Shown here: positions 42,265 to 53,276 of the stretch, piece by piece | Numbering within the stretch: the first letter of the stretch is position 1 | Layout of the letters: every line of letters begins with the position of its first letter | From: Propionibacterium cyclohexanicum | GTDB taxonomy: Bacteria; Actinomycetota; Actinomycetes; Propionibacteriales; Propionibacteriaceae | Length of the DNA stretch: 64,000 nucleotides | Direction: 5' to 3' | NCBI RefSeq assembly: GCF_900111365.1 | Contig: NZ_FOGZ01000010.1 | Location: 27,356-91,355, forward strand | Position numbers and translations under genes: made by a program | The notes under the pieces: model-generated | Told to the model about the DNA's origin: nothing | Seen by the model: only the letters and a program-made list of their open reading frames with translations | The model's database searches: none

Positions 42265-43944
42265 TCACTGGTCGGGTTCGTCGCGCAGTTCGAGTGCGAT
42301 CTGGTCGGCGTCCACGATGCGTAGCGCCGCCGAGAGATTGTCGGCGGCATACAGGCCCTCGTCGCGGGCATCGAGCAGGGCCTCGCGCTGGGCCTGCAGA
42401 ATTCTGATCCAGTGCTGTTCTCCGGTGTCCCCGGTGTCGTTGGTGTCATTGGTTCCGGCCGCCAGCTTTGCGGCTGTCTCGTCGAGCAGATCCTGGATCC
42501 GGCGGCGCTGCTCGGCGTCGTCCTCGCCATCGTCGGCGGGGGTGTGTGCGTAGAGGCGTGAGACCACAGGTCCGATCGTGGCTCCCTGGACAAGCAGCGA
42601 GATGGTCGCCAGGCAGAAGGCGATGAGCACCAGGAGTGCCCTGTGCGGTGTCTCGGCCGGCAGGCTCTGGGCGGCGGCAACGGTGATGGCTCCGCGCATC
42701 CCGGCCCAGACGACGACGATGCCCTCGCGCAGGCCGAGGGGTTGGGCCGCAAGATAATCGATGTCCGCGAGCAGGACGCGTGCGCGGCTCAGATAGCGAT
42801 CCCGGTGTTCCTCGCGCAGCTGCCGGCCAGCGCGGACTCGTGGGCCGGTGGGATCTCGTGGATTCCATGCCGGACGCTGTGGCAGTGGCTCGTCGCTCTC
42901 CAGTTTCTCGCGGAAGGCGGCGATCCTGGGTTGGAAGGCATACATGCGCCGGGATCGCCGGCTCAGTGCCCACAGCAGCGGGGCGACATAGCCGGCACGG
43001 ATCCCCAGCAGCACGAGCAGGGCCACAACAGCCAGTTCGACCGCGACGAAGGCGCTGTCCTGGCTCTCGCTCACCTCGGACACGACACCGGAGAGCTGCA
43101 GGCCCATGGTGAGGAAGATGGCGCCTTCGAGAACCAGCCGCAGGCTCGCCCAGTTCTGCATGTCTGAGAGGCGGTGGCGAGGGGGCAGCACACGCGGTGC
43201 CCGCGAGCTGGCGTACAGCCCGGCAACGACGGCAGCCACGAGCCCGGAGGCATTGAGCAGCTCGGCCGGGATGCTGGCCAGGAAGGGCACGGTGAACGAC
43301 AGGATGGTGTTCACCGTCGGCTCGGCGATCCGTCGGCGGATGGCCATGTCCACCCAGCCGACGGCCAAGCCGATGAGCACGGCGACCAGCACCGCGTATA
43401 CGAAGGTGCCCAACGAGCCCACCAGCGAGAAGTCACCTGCGGTGGCTGCGACCGCCGTGCGCAGCAGGACCAGGGCCGTCGCGTCGTTGAGCATGCTCTC
43501 ACCGTCGAGCAGGGTGACTGCCCGCCGGGGCAGTGAGGACTTCTTGATGATCGACGTCGCGACTGCATCCGTCGGGCTCACGATCGCACCGAGCGCAACG
43601 CCCCACGCGAAGCCGATGTCAGGCGCCAACCACCAGAACAGGCAACCGAGCAGCAATGAGGTGACAATGACGAGCACCACGGACAGCCCACTGATCGTGC
43701 GCAGCTCTCTGCGGAAGTGCATGGGAGCCATTGCGCGGGCGGAGGCATAGAGAAGCGGCGGGAGCAGGCCTTCGAGCACGATTTCGGGCGGGATCGCCGG
43801 CAGGTGGAGGGCAGGGACGAGGCTGACACCCAGCCCAACGACCACGAGCAACAGCGGTGAGGCGACACGGAGCCTGGATTCGAGGACCGGTGCCCACGCG
43901 ATCACGAGCAACAAGGCGATGGCGACAGCGATCTGTGTGAGCAC
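42265..43944 (-). CDS. CPA1 family sodium/proton antiporter
   Basis: 559 residues from GTG 43944, with AGGAGGAA upstream. About 12 membrane segments; 'FAWGVALGAIVSPTDAVATS' and 'LLDGESMLNDATALVLLRTA' are the ion-site motifs of CPA1 exchangers, and 'WAGMRGAITVAAAQSLP' is another family mark. The C-terminal 100 residues are hydrophilic, cytoplasmic and Asp/Thr-rich ('NDTNDTGDTG'). It exchanges Na+ or K+ for protons across the cytoplasmic membrane, in pH and salt homeostasis. Confidence 0.92.
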   Translation of the reverse strand: MLTQIAVAIALLLVIAWAPVLESRLRVASPLLLVVVGLGVSLVPALHLPAIPPEIVLEGLLPPLLYASARAMAPMHFRRELRTISGLSVVLVIVTSLLLGCLFWWLAPDIGFAWGVALGAIVSPTDAVATSIIKKSSLPRRAVTLLDGESMLNDATALVLLRTAVAATAGDFSLVGSLGTFVYAVLVAVLIGLAVGWVDMAIRRRIAEPTVNTILSFTVPFLASIPAELLNASGLVAAVVAGLYASSRAPRVLPPRHRLSDMQNWASLRLVLEGAIFLTMGLQLSGVVSEVSESQDSAFVAVELAVVALLVLLGIRAGYVAPLLWALSRRSRRMYAFQPRIAAFREKLESDEPLPQRPAWNPRDPTGPRVRAGRQLREEHRDRYLSRARVLLADIDYLAAQPLGLREGIVVVWAGMRGAITVAAAQSLPAETPHRALLVLIAFCLATISLLVQGATIGPVVSRLYAHTPADDGEDDAEQRRRIQDLLDETAAKLAAGTNDTNDTGDTGEQHWIRILQAQREALLDARDEGLYAADNLSAALRIVDADQIALELRDEPDQ

Positions 43945-44019
43945 CGGTTCCTCCTGCCGACGGACCCACCCAGTTCACCACACCGGGTGGGTCGTCACCA
44001 TGGCCGGCCGATCAGCTGG

Positions 44020-44742
44020 TCACGCGAACCGTGTGCCGCCATCCACGTGGACCGTCTCCCCAGTGACATAGTTCGCGGTGAGCAGCCACAGCACGGTGTC
44101 GGCGATGTCCTTGTTCGTGCCGACTCGGCCGACGAGGCTGTGCTTGGCGGAGCGGTCGAGGAACTCGCGCTTCGCCTTGGGGCTCATCACGTCGTAGCTG
44201 CCCGAGTCGATGATCCCGGGGGAGATGGCATTGACGCGCAGCGGCGCCAGTTCCTTGGCCAGCTGGCTCGCCGCGGTGCTCACCGCACCGTTCGTGATGC
44301 CCATCACGGTGTACCCCGGTGTCGGGTCCCAGGCCGCGACACCGGCGAAGAGCGTGATGGAACCGGTGGGTGGCAGCAGTGGTGCCAGATGCTTGGCCAG
44401 GATGAGCGGCCCGATGACCTTGGCCTCGAACGCGCCGACTGCCAGATCGTGGTCCAGTTTCGTCACGGCCACATTGTGCTGGGCAGAGGTCGTGACGACG
44501 ACGTGGTCGAGATGGCCGGCCGCTGACAGCCCCGCCACGATGGAGTTCTCATCGGTGATGTCGATGAGCACGAACTCCGCCCCCGGCACACCCGCCGCGG
44601 CCTTCTGTCCCTTCTCGGGATTGCGGGCACCGATGATGGGCGCCCCGCCTGCCTGCGCGACCGCCTTGACGATCGCCAGTCCGATGTCCCGTGCGCCCCC
44701 GACCACCAGGACGCGGGCTCCGTTGAGTTCTTGACCGGTCAT
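44020..44742 (-). CDS. SDR family protein lacking the YxxxK catalytic motif
   Basis: 240 residues from ATG 44742, eight bases after GGAGG. The nucleotide-binding motif GGARDIG (residues 15-21) and the C-terminal 'VHVDGGTRFA' are classical SDR. Where Tyr-x-x-x-Lys is expected the sequence reads 'PTPGYTVMGITNGAVSTAAS': the Tyr is not followed by Lys four residues on, and there is Asn at the usual Lys position. So it may not catalyse ordinary hydride transfer, or does so by a different mechanism. Substrate is unknown. Confidence 0.82.
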   Translation of the reverse strand: MTGQELNGARVLVVGGARDIGLAIVKAVAQAGGAPIIGARNPEKGQKAAAGVPGAEFVLIDITDENSIVAGLSAAGHLDHVVVTTSAQHNVAVTKLDHDLAVGAFEAKVIGPLILAKHLAPLLPPTGSITLFAGVAAWDPTPGYTVMGITNGAVSTAASQLAKELAPLRVNAISPGIIDSGSYDVMSPKAKREFLDRSAKHSLVGRVGTNKDIADTVLWLLTANYVTGETVHVDGGTRFA

Positions 44743-44965
44743 CTCGTATTCCTCCTCGCTGACGGCGTCGGGAGGAGCCCGCTGCGCGGCCACGCCGTCC
44801 GCGTCCGCCACGGCCGGGTCGTCCGGCGACCGCCTCGGGGAGGAGACGGCCTCGGGAACAGCCAGGCCTGTGACGGCCCGCGTCCGAATCGTGCCGTGGT
44901 GCTCAGGACCCCTCATTGCGCCCTTCGTCCATCCAGCCTACGCGACTGCCCCGCTCGCCACGTGT

Positions 44966-45010
44966 GCTGGGACAAGGGTTGCTGGGACGAGGATTACTGG
45001 GACAAGGGGC
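44966..45010. repeat. Three 15-bp tandem units
   Basis: GCTGGGACAAGGGTT (44966-44980), GCTGGGACGAGGATT (44981-44995) and ACTGGGACAAGGGGC (44996-45010), 30-70 bases beyond the stop of the ABC-2 permease gene. The 297-base gap (44743-45038) holds nothing else recognisable. Confidence 0.8.
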
Positions 45011-45038
45011 GGCGGGATGGTCGCGCGCGTGCCGGGTC

Positions 45039-45848
45039 TTACTGGCGTCGGCCCAGTGCCCAGGCGGCAGCCGCCACCGAGACGAGGCACCAGCCGCTCA
45101 GCACGGCCCATGCCCGCCCCGGGGTGGTGAAGTCGGCAGAGGCCAGACCCGAGCGAACCACCTGGGCCATCGGCTCGAAGGGGAGCCAGTGGTGGATCTG
45201 CTCAGCCCAGTCGGGCATGCGCGAGGCCGGGAAGCTGATCGGGGTGAACAACATGATGACGAAGACGAAAACCTGGGAGAGCACCTGCGCCAGGGACGGT
45301 GCGAACAGGTTCGCGATGGCGTAGCCGATGGCCGAGGAGGTGAGAGCGACGAGCAGGACGCCGGGTATGAGCGGCCAGGAGATGCTGAGGCCGACATGGA
45401 AGCGAGCCGCACCGACGAGAAGCCCGACGACCAGGCCCGGCAGGGCCATCATCGTCCATACCGCGAGGTCAGCCACGAGGAACAGCGGCCTGGGGACCGG
45501 CAGGGTGCGCATCCAGGCGAGGCTGCCCTCGGTGCGCGCCTGGGCCACCCATTGGGGTGTCATCACGAGCCCCACCATGACGAGCGAGATGGTGGGCCCA
45601 CCAGTGGTGAGGTAGAGGCTGGCGACGCGGTCGGGCTCGCCGATGAGCAGCCCATAGCCCAGTACGGTGGCTATCGCCAGGAGCAGCTGGACGGTGATGT
45701 ACATCGGGGCCATCTGGGCATTGCGGCGCAGCTGCCATTGCATGAGAAGCCCGCTCTGGCGCCACCGGGAGGGCGGTTCCAGGAACAGCCCAGGATCGTG
45801 CAGCTGCCAGTACTCGGGCGGCTTCGTGAGGGTCTGTGTCGTGCTCAT
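45039..45848 (-). CDS. ABC-2 type exporter permease
   Basis: 269 residues with six hydrophobic segments, from 'MAPMYITVQLLLAIATVLGY' to 'AVLSGWCLVSVAAAAWALG'. The 'RTEGSLAWMRTLPVPRPLFL' loop after the second segment is typical of ABC-2 permeases. The start overlaps the ATPase stop by four bases. It forms the membrane part of an exporter controlled by the divergent TetR regulator; the substrate is probably a toxic compound. Confidence 0.85.
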   Translation of the reverse strand: MSTTQTLTKPPEYWQLHDPGLFLEPPSRWRQSGLLMQWQLRRNAQMAPMYITVQLLLAIATVLGYGLLIGEPDRVASLYLTTGGPTISLVMVGLVMTPQWVAQARTEGSLAWMRTLPVPRPLFLVADLAVWTMMALPGLVVGLLVGAARFHVGLSISWPLIPGVLLVALTSSAIGYAIANLFAPSLAQVLSQVFVFVIMLFTPISFPASRMPDWAEQIHHWLPFEPMAQVVRSGLASADFTTPGRAWAVLSGWCLVSVAAAAWALGRRQ

Positions 45849-46792
45849 GCTGCCTTCTCCTGTTCGTTCTCATTGCTCACCATGTCGACGTAGACGTCCT
45901 CCAGGGAGGTGGGGCTCAGTTCATAGCGGCGTATCGAGCCGCGGGCCAGATGCTCGGCCGCCCACTGGACGGCCGGTGCTGCGTCCTCGGCGGGTACGGT
46001 GAGGAAGCTGCGCGAGGCATCGCGCCGGGTCCGCGGGTAGCGCTGCGGCCAGCTGAGCTGCGCATGCGGTGCGGTGTCGACCTCGAGCTTGAAGCCGGCG
46101 GCGTGCCGGCTCACCAACTCGGAGGGGGTGCCTTCGGCGATGACCTGTCCGTGGTCGAGGATGACCAGGCGGTCGACGACGCCTTCTGCCTCCCGGACAT
46201 TGTGGGTGACGAGCAGCACGCCGGCACCCTTCTTGGCGAGCTCGCGGATCTGCTCCCACAGCAGTCGGCGGCGCACTGGATCGACGTCATTGGTCGGTTC
46301 GTCGAGGATGACGAGCTGGCCCGGCACGACGGCGCACATCGCGTAGGCGGTGAGTCGTGCGATTCCCCCGGAGATCTTCTCGGCGGGCACCTCGGCCCAG
46401 GGTCCCAGATCGAGGGCTTCGACGAGTTCGTGACTGCGGGTGCGGACGCTGGCAGGCTTGCCGCCGCGGATCCGGCCGACCAGTTGGATGGCCCGCAGCG
46501 GGGTGAGGCCGGTGATCGGCACATTCGCCTGGGCTTGCACGCTCGTGAGCTGGCGCGCCAGCTCGGGGTGGGCGATCGCGTCCACGCCCGCGAGCCGGAT
46601 CGAGCCCCGGTCGGGACGCAGCAGGCCGACGATCTGATGCGCGAGGGTGGTCTTCCCGGCGCCGTTGTGGCCCAGGACCCCCATCACCTGGCCCTGTCCG
46701 ACGAGCAGCGAGAGCCCATCGTTTGCCCGCACGATCCGGTGCCCGCGCCGGAAGCTCTTGTGCAGCTCGTGGACATCGAGAATGTCTGTCAT
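45845..46792 (-). CDS. ABC-2 exporter ATP-binding protein
   Basis: 315 residues from ATG 46792, after AAGGGGCGG. Walker A GHNGAGKTT, a Q-loop at 'TSVQAQANVP', signature 'KISGGIARLTAYA' (an ISGGI variant of LSGGQ), Walker B 'LVILDEPTNDVDP' and the H-loop 'VTHNVREAEGV' are seen. The C-terminal part is a DUF4162-like domain. It is the first gene of the operon and is divergent from the TetR gene; the promoter between them has twin operator sites. Confidence 0.9.
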   Translation of the reverse strand: MTDILDVHELHKSFRRGHRIVRANDGLSLLVGQGQVMGVLGHNGAGKTTLAHQIVGLLRPDRGSIRLAGVDAIAHPELARQLTSVQAQANVPITGLTPLRAIQLVGRIRGGKPASVRTRSHELVEALDLGPWAEVPAEKISGGIARLTAYAMCAVVPGQLVILDEPTNDVDPVRRRLLWEQIRELAKKGAGVLLVTHNVREAEGVVDRLVILDHGQVIAEGTPSELVSRHAAGFKLEVDTAPHAQLSWPQRYPRTRRDASRSFLTVPAEDAAPAVQWAAEHLARGSIRRYELSPTSLEDVYVDMVSNENEQEKAA

Positions 46793-46821
46793 ATCCGCCC
46801 CTTGTGGTCGATGTACCACTC

Positions 46822-46857
46822 AATATATACCAACCGGTAGGAACATACCAATCAGTA
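46822..46857. promoter_or_regulatory. TetR-controlled promoter with twin operators
   Basis: Leftward promoter for the ABC operon: -35 TTGGTA (minus strand, 46851-46846) and -10 TATATT (46827-46822), spacer 18. Two related 12-base palindromes, TACCAACCGGTA (46828-46839) and TACCAATCAGTA (46846-46857), are 18 bases apart. The first fills the spacer and the second covers the -35, so bound TetR would block RNA polymerase. Confidence 0.75.
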
Positions 46858-46900
46858 CTTGAGAGGTATCGCGTCGCTCGTGGTGCAGTAGCCTGGGGTC

Positions 46901-47653
46901 ATGTCCCGACACGACGACACCGATGACCTGGGCTCGGCGACCCGTGCCTTCACCGAGGCCGTGAACCTGTTCACCAAGGCTGTCGGCGGGGGAGCGCACG
47001 CGGCGGGCCGCGACATCTCGGAGCAGATCTCCGATGCTCTGCGGACGGCCTCGCGTGAGCTGGCAGATGCCTCGACCACGATGTCGCGGGCGGCACAGGC
47101 AGGCACCGCCCGGAGCCGGGCCGAGCGGACTCGCGAGGAACTCGTGTCCGCAGCACGACGGGTTTTCGCGGCCAAGGGCTATGAAGGCGCCACGGTGGGG
47201 GACATCGCGAACGAGGCGGGCTTCACCAAGGGCGCGCTCTATGCCAACTTCGACTCCAAGCAGACACTCTTCCTCGAGGTCGCCCGAACAGTGGCCGAGC
47301 ACAGCGCTCAGGCCATTGCCGTGGATCCCTCGGGGGAGCAAGGCAGGCAGGCAGCCGGTGCGCCGCGCGCAGTGGAGGACGCTCTGCTCGTGCTGGAGAC
47401 CTGGACCTTCGCCTTGCGCCACCCCGAGTCGCGCGACGAGATTGCTGGCTTTTGGCGCGCTGCGATGGAGACGGCATTTCCGGGCGAGCAGAAGAGCGGG
47501 GGTACCGGCAGTCCCCAGGAGGCCAGCGAGTTGCGCTCGGACCGGGAGCGCGCCGCCACTTCGCTCATCAGTCAGTCGCTGGCCGCGGTGCTCATGGCTG
47601 TGCTGGCCGAACAGCCTCCCGCCTCTGCTCGCGGACCTCGAGAAGGCGCGTGA
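46901..47653 (+). CDS. TetR family transcriptional regulator with long N-terminal extension
   Basis: 250 residues from ATG 46901. The TetR DNA-binding domain starts only at about residue 75 ('TREELVSAARRVFAAKGYEG', 'DIANEAGFTKGALYANFDSK'), so there is a 70-residue N-terminal extension, Ala-rich and amphipathic, of unknown role. It probably represses the divergent ABC exporter through the two TACCAA-type sites. The last 62 bases overlap the end of the convergent HAD gene. Confidence 0.88.
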   Translation: MSRHDDTDDLGSATRAFTEAVNLFTKAVGGGAHAAGRDISEQISDALRTASRELADASTTMSRAAQAGTARSRAERTREELVSAARRVFAAKGYEGATVGDIANEAGFTKGALYANFDSKQTLFLEVARTVAEHSAQAIAVDPSGEQGRQAAGAPRAVEDALLVLETWTFALRHPESRDEIAGFWRAAMETAFPGEQKSGGTGSPQEASELRSDRERAATSLISQSLAAVLMAVLAEQPPASARGPREGA

Positions 47654-48497
47654 GGATTGCGATGACCCCGCCGTCGGTGTTGGCTGCGATGACGGCCCGG
47701 GCGTGCGACTTCACCTGCGGATGGGCATTGGCCACCGCGAACGACAGGTCCGCTGCATCGAGCATTTCCACATCGTTGAGGTAGTCGCCGAAGGCCGCGG
47801 TCTGCTCGCGCCCGATGCCGAGTTCGCGTTGCAGACTGGCCACCGCCAGACCCTTGTTCACCCCCGCCGGCATGACATCGACCCAGTGCTTGCCGGACAG
47901 CACCACGCGATGGCTGCCCTCGAACTCGGCGAGATGGGGCATCGTGGTCCGCTCGGGATGGCCGAAATCGTAGATCGCCAGCTTCACGATCTCGTCGTCG
48001 GCGGTCACCACGTCATCCACCTCTGCCAGCGCCACATAGTAGATGCGCGCTTGGGCCATGAAGGCCTCGTCGTGGCGCTCCACATAGGCCGAGTTCTTGC
48101 CGCAGACCACGATGCCGAGATCGGCGCCGTGGCGTACCAGCTCGCGCACGCGCGCCACGACAGCTGCCACGACATCGGGCTCGAGGGTCGTCGAGTCGAT
48201 CTCATGGCCGTCGCGCACCACATATCCGCCGTTCTCGGCGATGAACGGCATGGTGTGGGCGAAGCGCTCGAACATGGCGCGCAGCGTGGCGTACTGGCGG
48301 CCGCTGGCCGGTACGAAGACGATGCCGTGCGCGCGCATCCGGTCGAGCAGCGGCCACAGCGCCGGTGGGATTCTCGAGTCAGCGTCCAGCAGGGTGCCGT
48401 CCAGGTCTGCGACCACCAATCGGACATCGGCGTCGGCGGGTACGGCCTGTTCCGGATCCTGGGGGCCGGCGGTCGCGGTGTCATTCGGCTGGCTCAT
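47592..48497 (-). CDS. Cof-type HAD hydrolase (HAD-IIB)
   Basis: 301 residues from ATG 48497. The catalytic 'VVADLDGTLLDADSRIPPAL' has the Asp-x-Asp nucleophile; 'VFVPASGRQYATLRAMF' (motif II) and the late 'TAAFGDYLNDVEMLDAADLS' (motif IV with Gly-Asp-x-x-Asn-Asp) are typical of Cof proteins, which remove phosphate from sugar phosphates, FMN or PLP. The cap lies in mid-protein (C2B type). The real substrate is unknown. Its 3' end overlaps the TetR gene on the other strand. Confidence 0.92.
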   Translation of the reverse strand: MSQPNDTATAGPQDPEQAVPADADVRLVVADLDGTLLDADSRIPPALWPLLDRMRAHGIVFVPASGRQYATLRAMFERFAHTMPFIAENGGYVVRDGHEIDSTTLEPDVVAAVVARVRELVRHGADLGIVVCGKNSAYVERHDEAFMAQARIYYVALAEVDDVVTADDEIVKLAIYDFGHPERTTMPHLAEFEGSHRVVLSGKHWVDVMPAGVNKGLAVASLQRELGIGREQTAAFGDYLNDVEMLDAADLSFAVANAHPQVKSHARAVIAANTDGGVIAILTRLLEVREQRREAVRPAQP

Positions 48498-48638
48498 GGC
48501 AGTCCTTCCGGATCCGATCGGTTCGGATGTCGGTCTCGCGGGTAGGTCCGGGTGCAGTCTCGCACAATCCTCGCGCGGGCGCGTGGAAGGCAGGCTGGAC
48601 GATTGCGGGCTGCCTCGGGCGGGAGGCTCCCTGCGGGC

Positions 48639-48694
48639 AGCCCCGAGTAGAGGGCCTCGAGTAGGGGGCCTCGAGTAGGGGGTCTCGAGCGTGG
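48639..48694. repeat. Four 14-bp tandem units between the HAD and licT genes
   Basis: Degenerate AGCCCCGAGTAGAG (48639-48652), two exact copies of GGCCTCGAGTAGGG (48653-48680) and GGTCTCGAGCGTGG (48681-48694). A GGGCTGCC/GGGCAGCCC hairpin lies just upstream (about 48607-48643). The rest of the 274-base gap shows nothing clear. Confidence 0.78.
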
Positions 48695-48771
48695 GTTGGC
48701 CGGACCGCGGTGCCAGCCCGGCGACTCGATCGACGGGCCGGGACCACGCGAGGCGCCACTACACTTCAGCC

Positions 48772-49653
48772 ATGCGACATGTCCATCGGGGCGAGCCCGC
48801 TGCGCATGCGGGAGCACACAAGGTGCTCAACAACAATGTCGTTGTCACCGTGGACGAGAACGGCACGGAGCGGGTGCTCATGGGCCGCGGACTGGGATTC
48901 AACCTGCAGCCTGACGGCTCCATCGACACCGGCAAGGTGGAGAAGACCTTCGTCCTGGACCAAGGGACCGAAGGCGATCGCATCCGTGAGCTGTTCGCAG
49001 ATGTGCCCTACCAGCTCGTGCGGAGTGTGATCGGGGCTGTCGAGCTGGCCGAGCGCAGCCTCGGGCGATCCCTGGGGCGCCATCTCGTCTTCGCGCTCTT
49101 GGATCACGTGAGCTTCCTGCTGGAACGCCTCGACAAGGCGATCTCGGTTCCCAGTGCCCCCATGCCGGCGTTGCGGGTGCTCTACCCCGACGAGTATGCG
49201 GTGGCCTGCAAGATGGTGGAGCGCGTGTCGGGGGATCTGGGGCGGCAGCTGCCGCAGGGGGAAGAGATCTTCTTCACCATGCATCTGCTCAACGCCACCC
49301 GCGACGAGCCGGACGCCGACGCCGCCCAGATCCTGCGGGGGGTGCAGCACGTCGTCTCCGTCGTCGAGGCCGAGCTTGGGGTGACGCTCGACGCAGACAG
49401 TCCGGACTATGCACGATTCGTGCTGCACGTCCAGTTCCTGCTGCGCCGCCTCGTCGACCGCTCGATGCTCACAGGCACCGAGAGCTCTCTCTATGAGGTG
49501 TCCCGCAGGTCCTATCCCACAGCGTTCCGCATCGCCGAGAACATCAAGGCGTATGTGGGCGAGGCGACGGGCTCCGAGCTCACCGACGAGGAGGTGCTCT
49601 ATCTCACCATGCATGTGGAGCGGCTCAGCCGGACGCTGAGCAGCCCGGCATGA
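48772..49653 (+). CDS. licT: Transcription antiterminator of the BglG/LicT family
   Basis: 293 residues from ATG 48772. An N-terminal RNA-binding CAT domain ('KVLNNNVVVTVDENGTERVL', then 'GRGLGFNLQPDG'), starting after about 17 extra residues, is followed by two PRD domains, with His at the expected regulatory positions ('EIFFTMHLLNA', 'VLYLTMHVERL'). In the presence of beta-glucosides, unphosphorylated PRDs let the protein dimerise and bind the RAT RNA before the PTS gene, so that the terminator does not form. The PTS and GH1 genes and a clear RAT follow immediately. Confidence 0.95.
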   Translation: MRHVHRGEPAAHAGAHKVLNNNVVVTVDENGTERVLMGRGLGFNLQPDGSIDTGKVEKTFVLDQGTEGDRIRELFADVPYQLVRSVIGAVELAERSLGRSLGRHLVFALLDHVSFLLERLDKAISVPSAPMPALRVLYPDEYAVACKMVERVSGDLGRQLPQGEEIFFTMHLLNATRDEPDADAAQILRGVQHVVSVVEAELGVTLDADSPDYARFVLHVQFLLRRLVDRSMLTGTESSLYEVSRRSYPTAFRIAENIKAYVGEATGSELTDEEVLYLTMHVERLSRTLSSPA

Positions 49654-49723
49654 TGGCAGCTCATCGGCACCCGGCGAGAACTTTCGGATCGTCGCGCTGC
49701 TGGGTGGCCGTGCTACAGTTTTT

Positions 49724-49747
49724 CCGTGGGACGCAGCAGTCCCACGG
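49724..49747 (+). other. Hairpin ahead of the RAT
   Basis: CCGTGGGA (49724-49731) and TCCCACGG (49740-49747) form a perfect 8-bp stem just upstream of the RAT. It could lie at the 5' end of the PTS mRNA; a possible -10, TACAGT (49714-49719), stands right before it. Confidence 0.5.
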
Positions 49748-49754
49748 ATGACCA

Positions 49755-49783
49755 GGCTTGTTACCGCAACGGCGGGCAAAACC
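49755..49783 (+). promoter_or_regulatory. RAT antiterminator site for LicT
   Basis: The sequence starts GGCTTGTTACCG and ends GGCGGGCAAAACC, close to the known LicT/BglG binding site (GGNTTGTTACTG ... GCAGGCAAAACC), and its 3' end overlaps the first bases of the terminator stem. Pairing of the two halves when LicT is bound would stop the terminator from forming. Confidence 0.88.
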
Positions 49784-49824
49784 TGGGTCGCTTCGCATGC
49801 GTGCGAGGCGACCCAGGTTTTTTT
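49780..49824 (+). terminator. Intrinsic terminator controlled by the RAT
   Basis: AACCTGGGTCGC (49780-49791) pairs perfectly with GCGACCCAGGTT (49808-49819), followed by a run of T (49818-49824). It ends transcription before the PTS gene when LicT is inactive. Confidence 0.9.
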
Positions 49825-49888
49825 GTTGCCCAAAACGGCTCATGTCATCCCCGTCGATCCGCGAAGGCGCGGTGGAAGGAGAGGTCCG

Positions 49889-53216
<3,328 letters not shown>

Positions 53217-53276
53217 GTCGGCGCCGGGGCGGTGCGCAGACTGGCCAGGCGGCTGCGCGAACGAGCCGGCCCTGCC

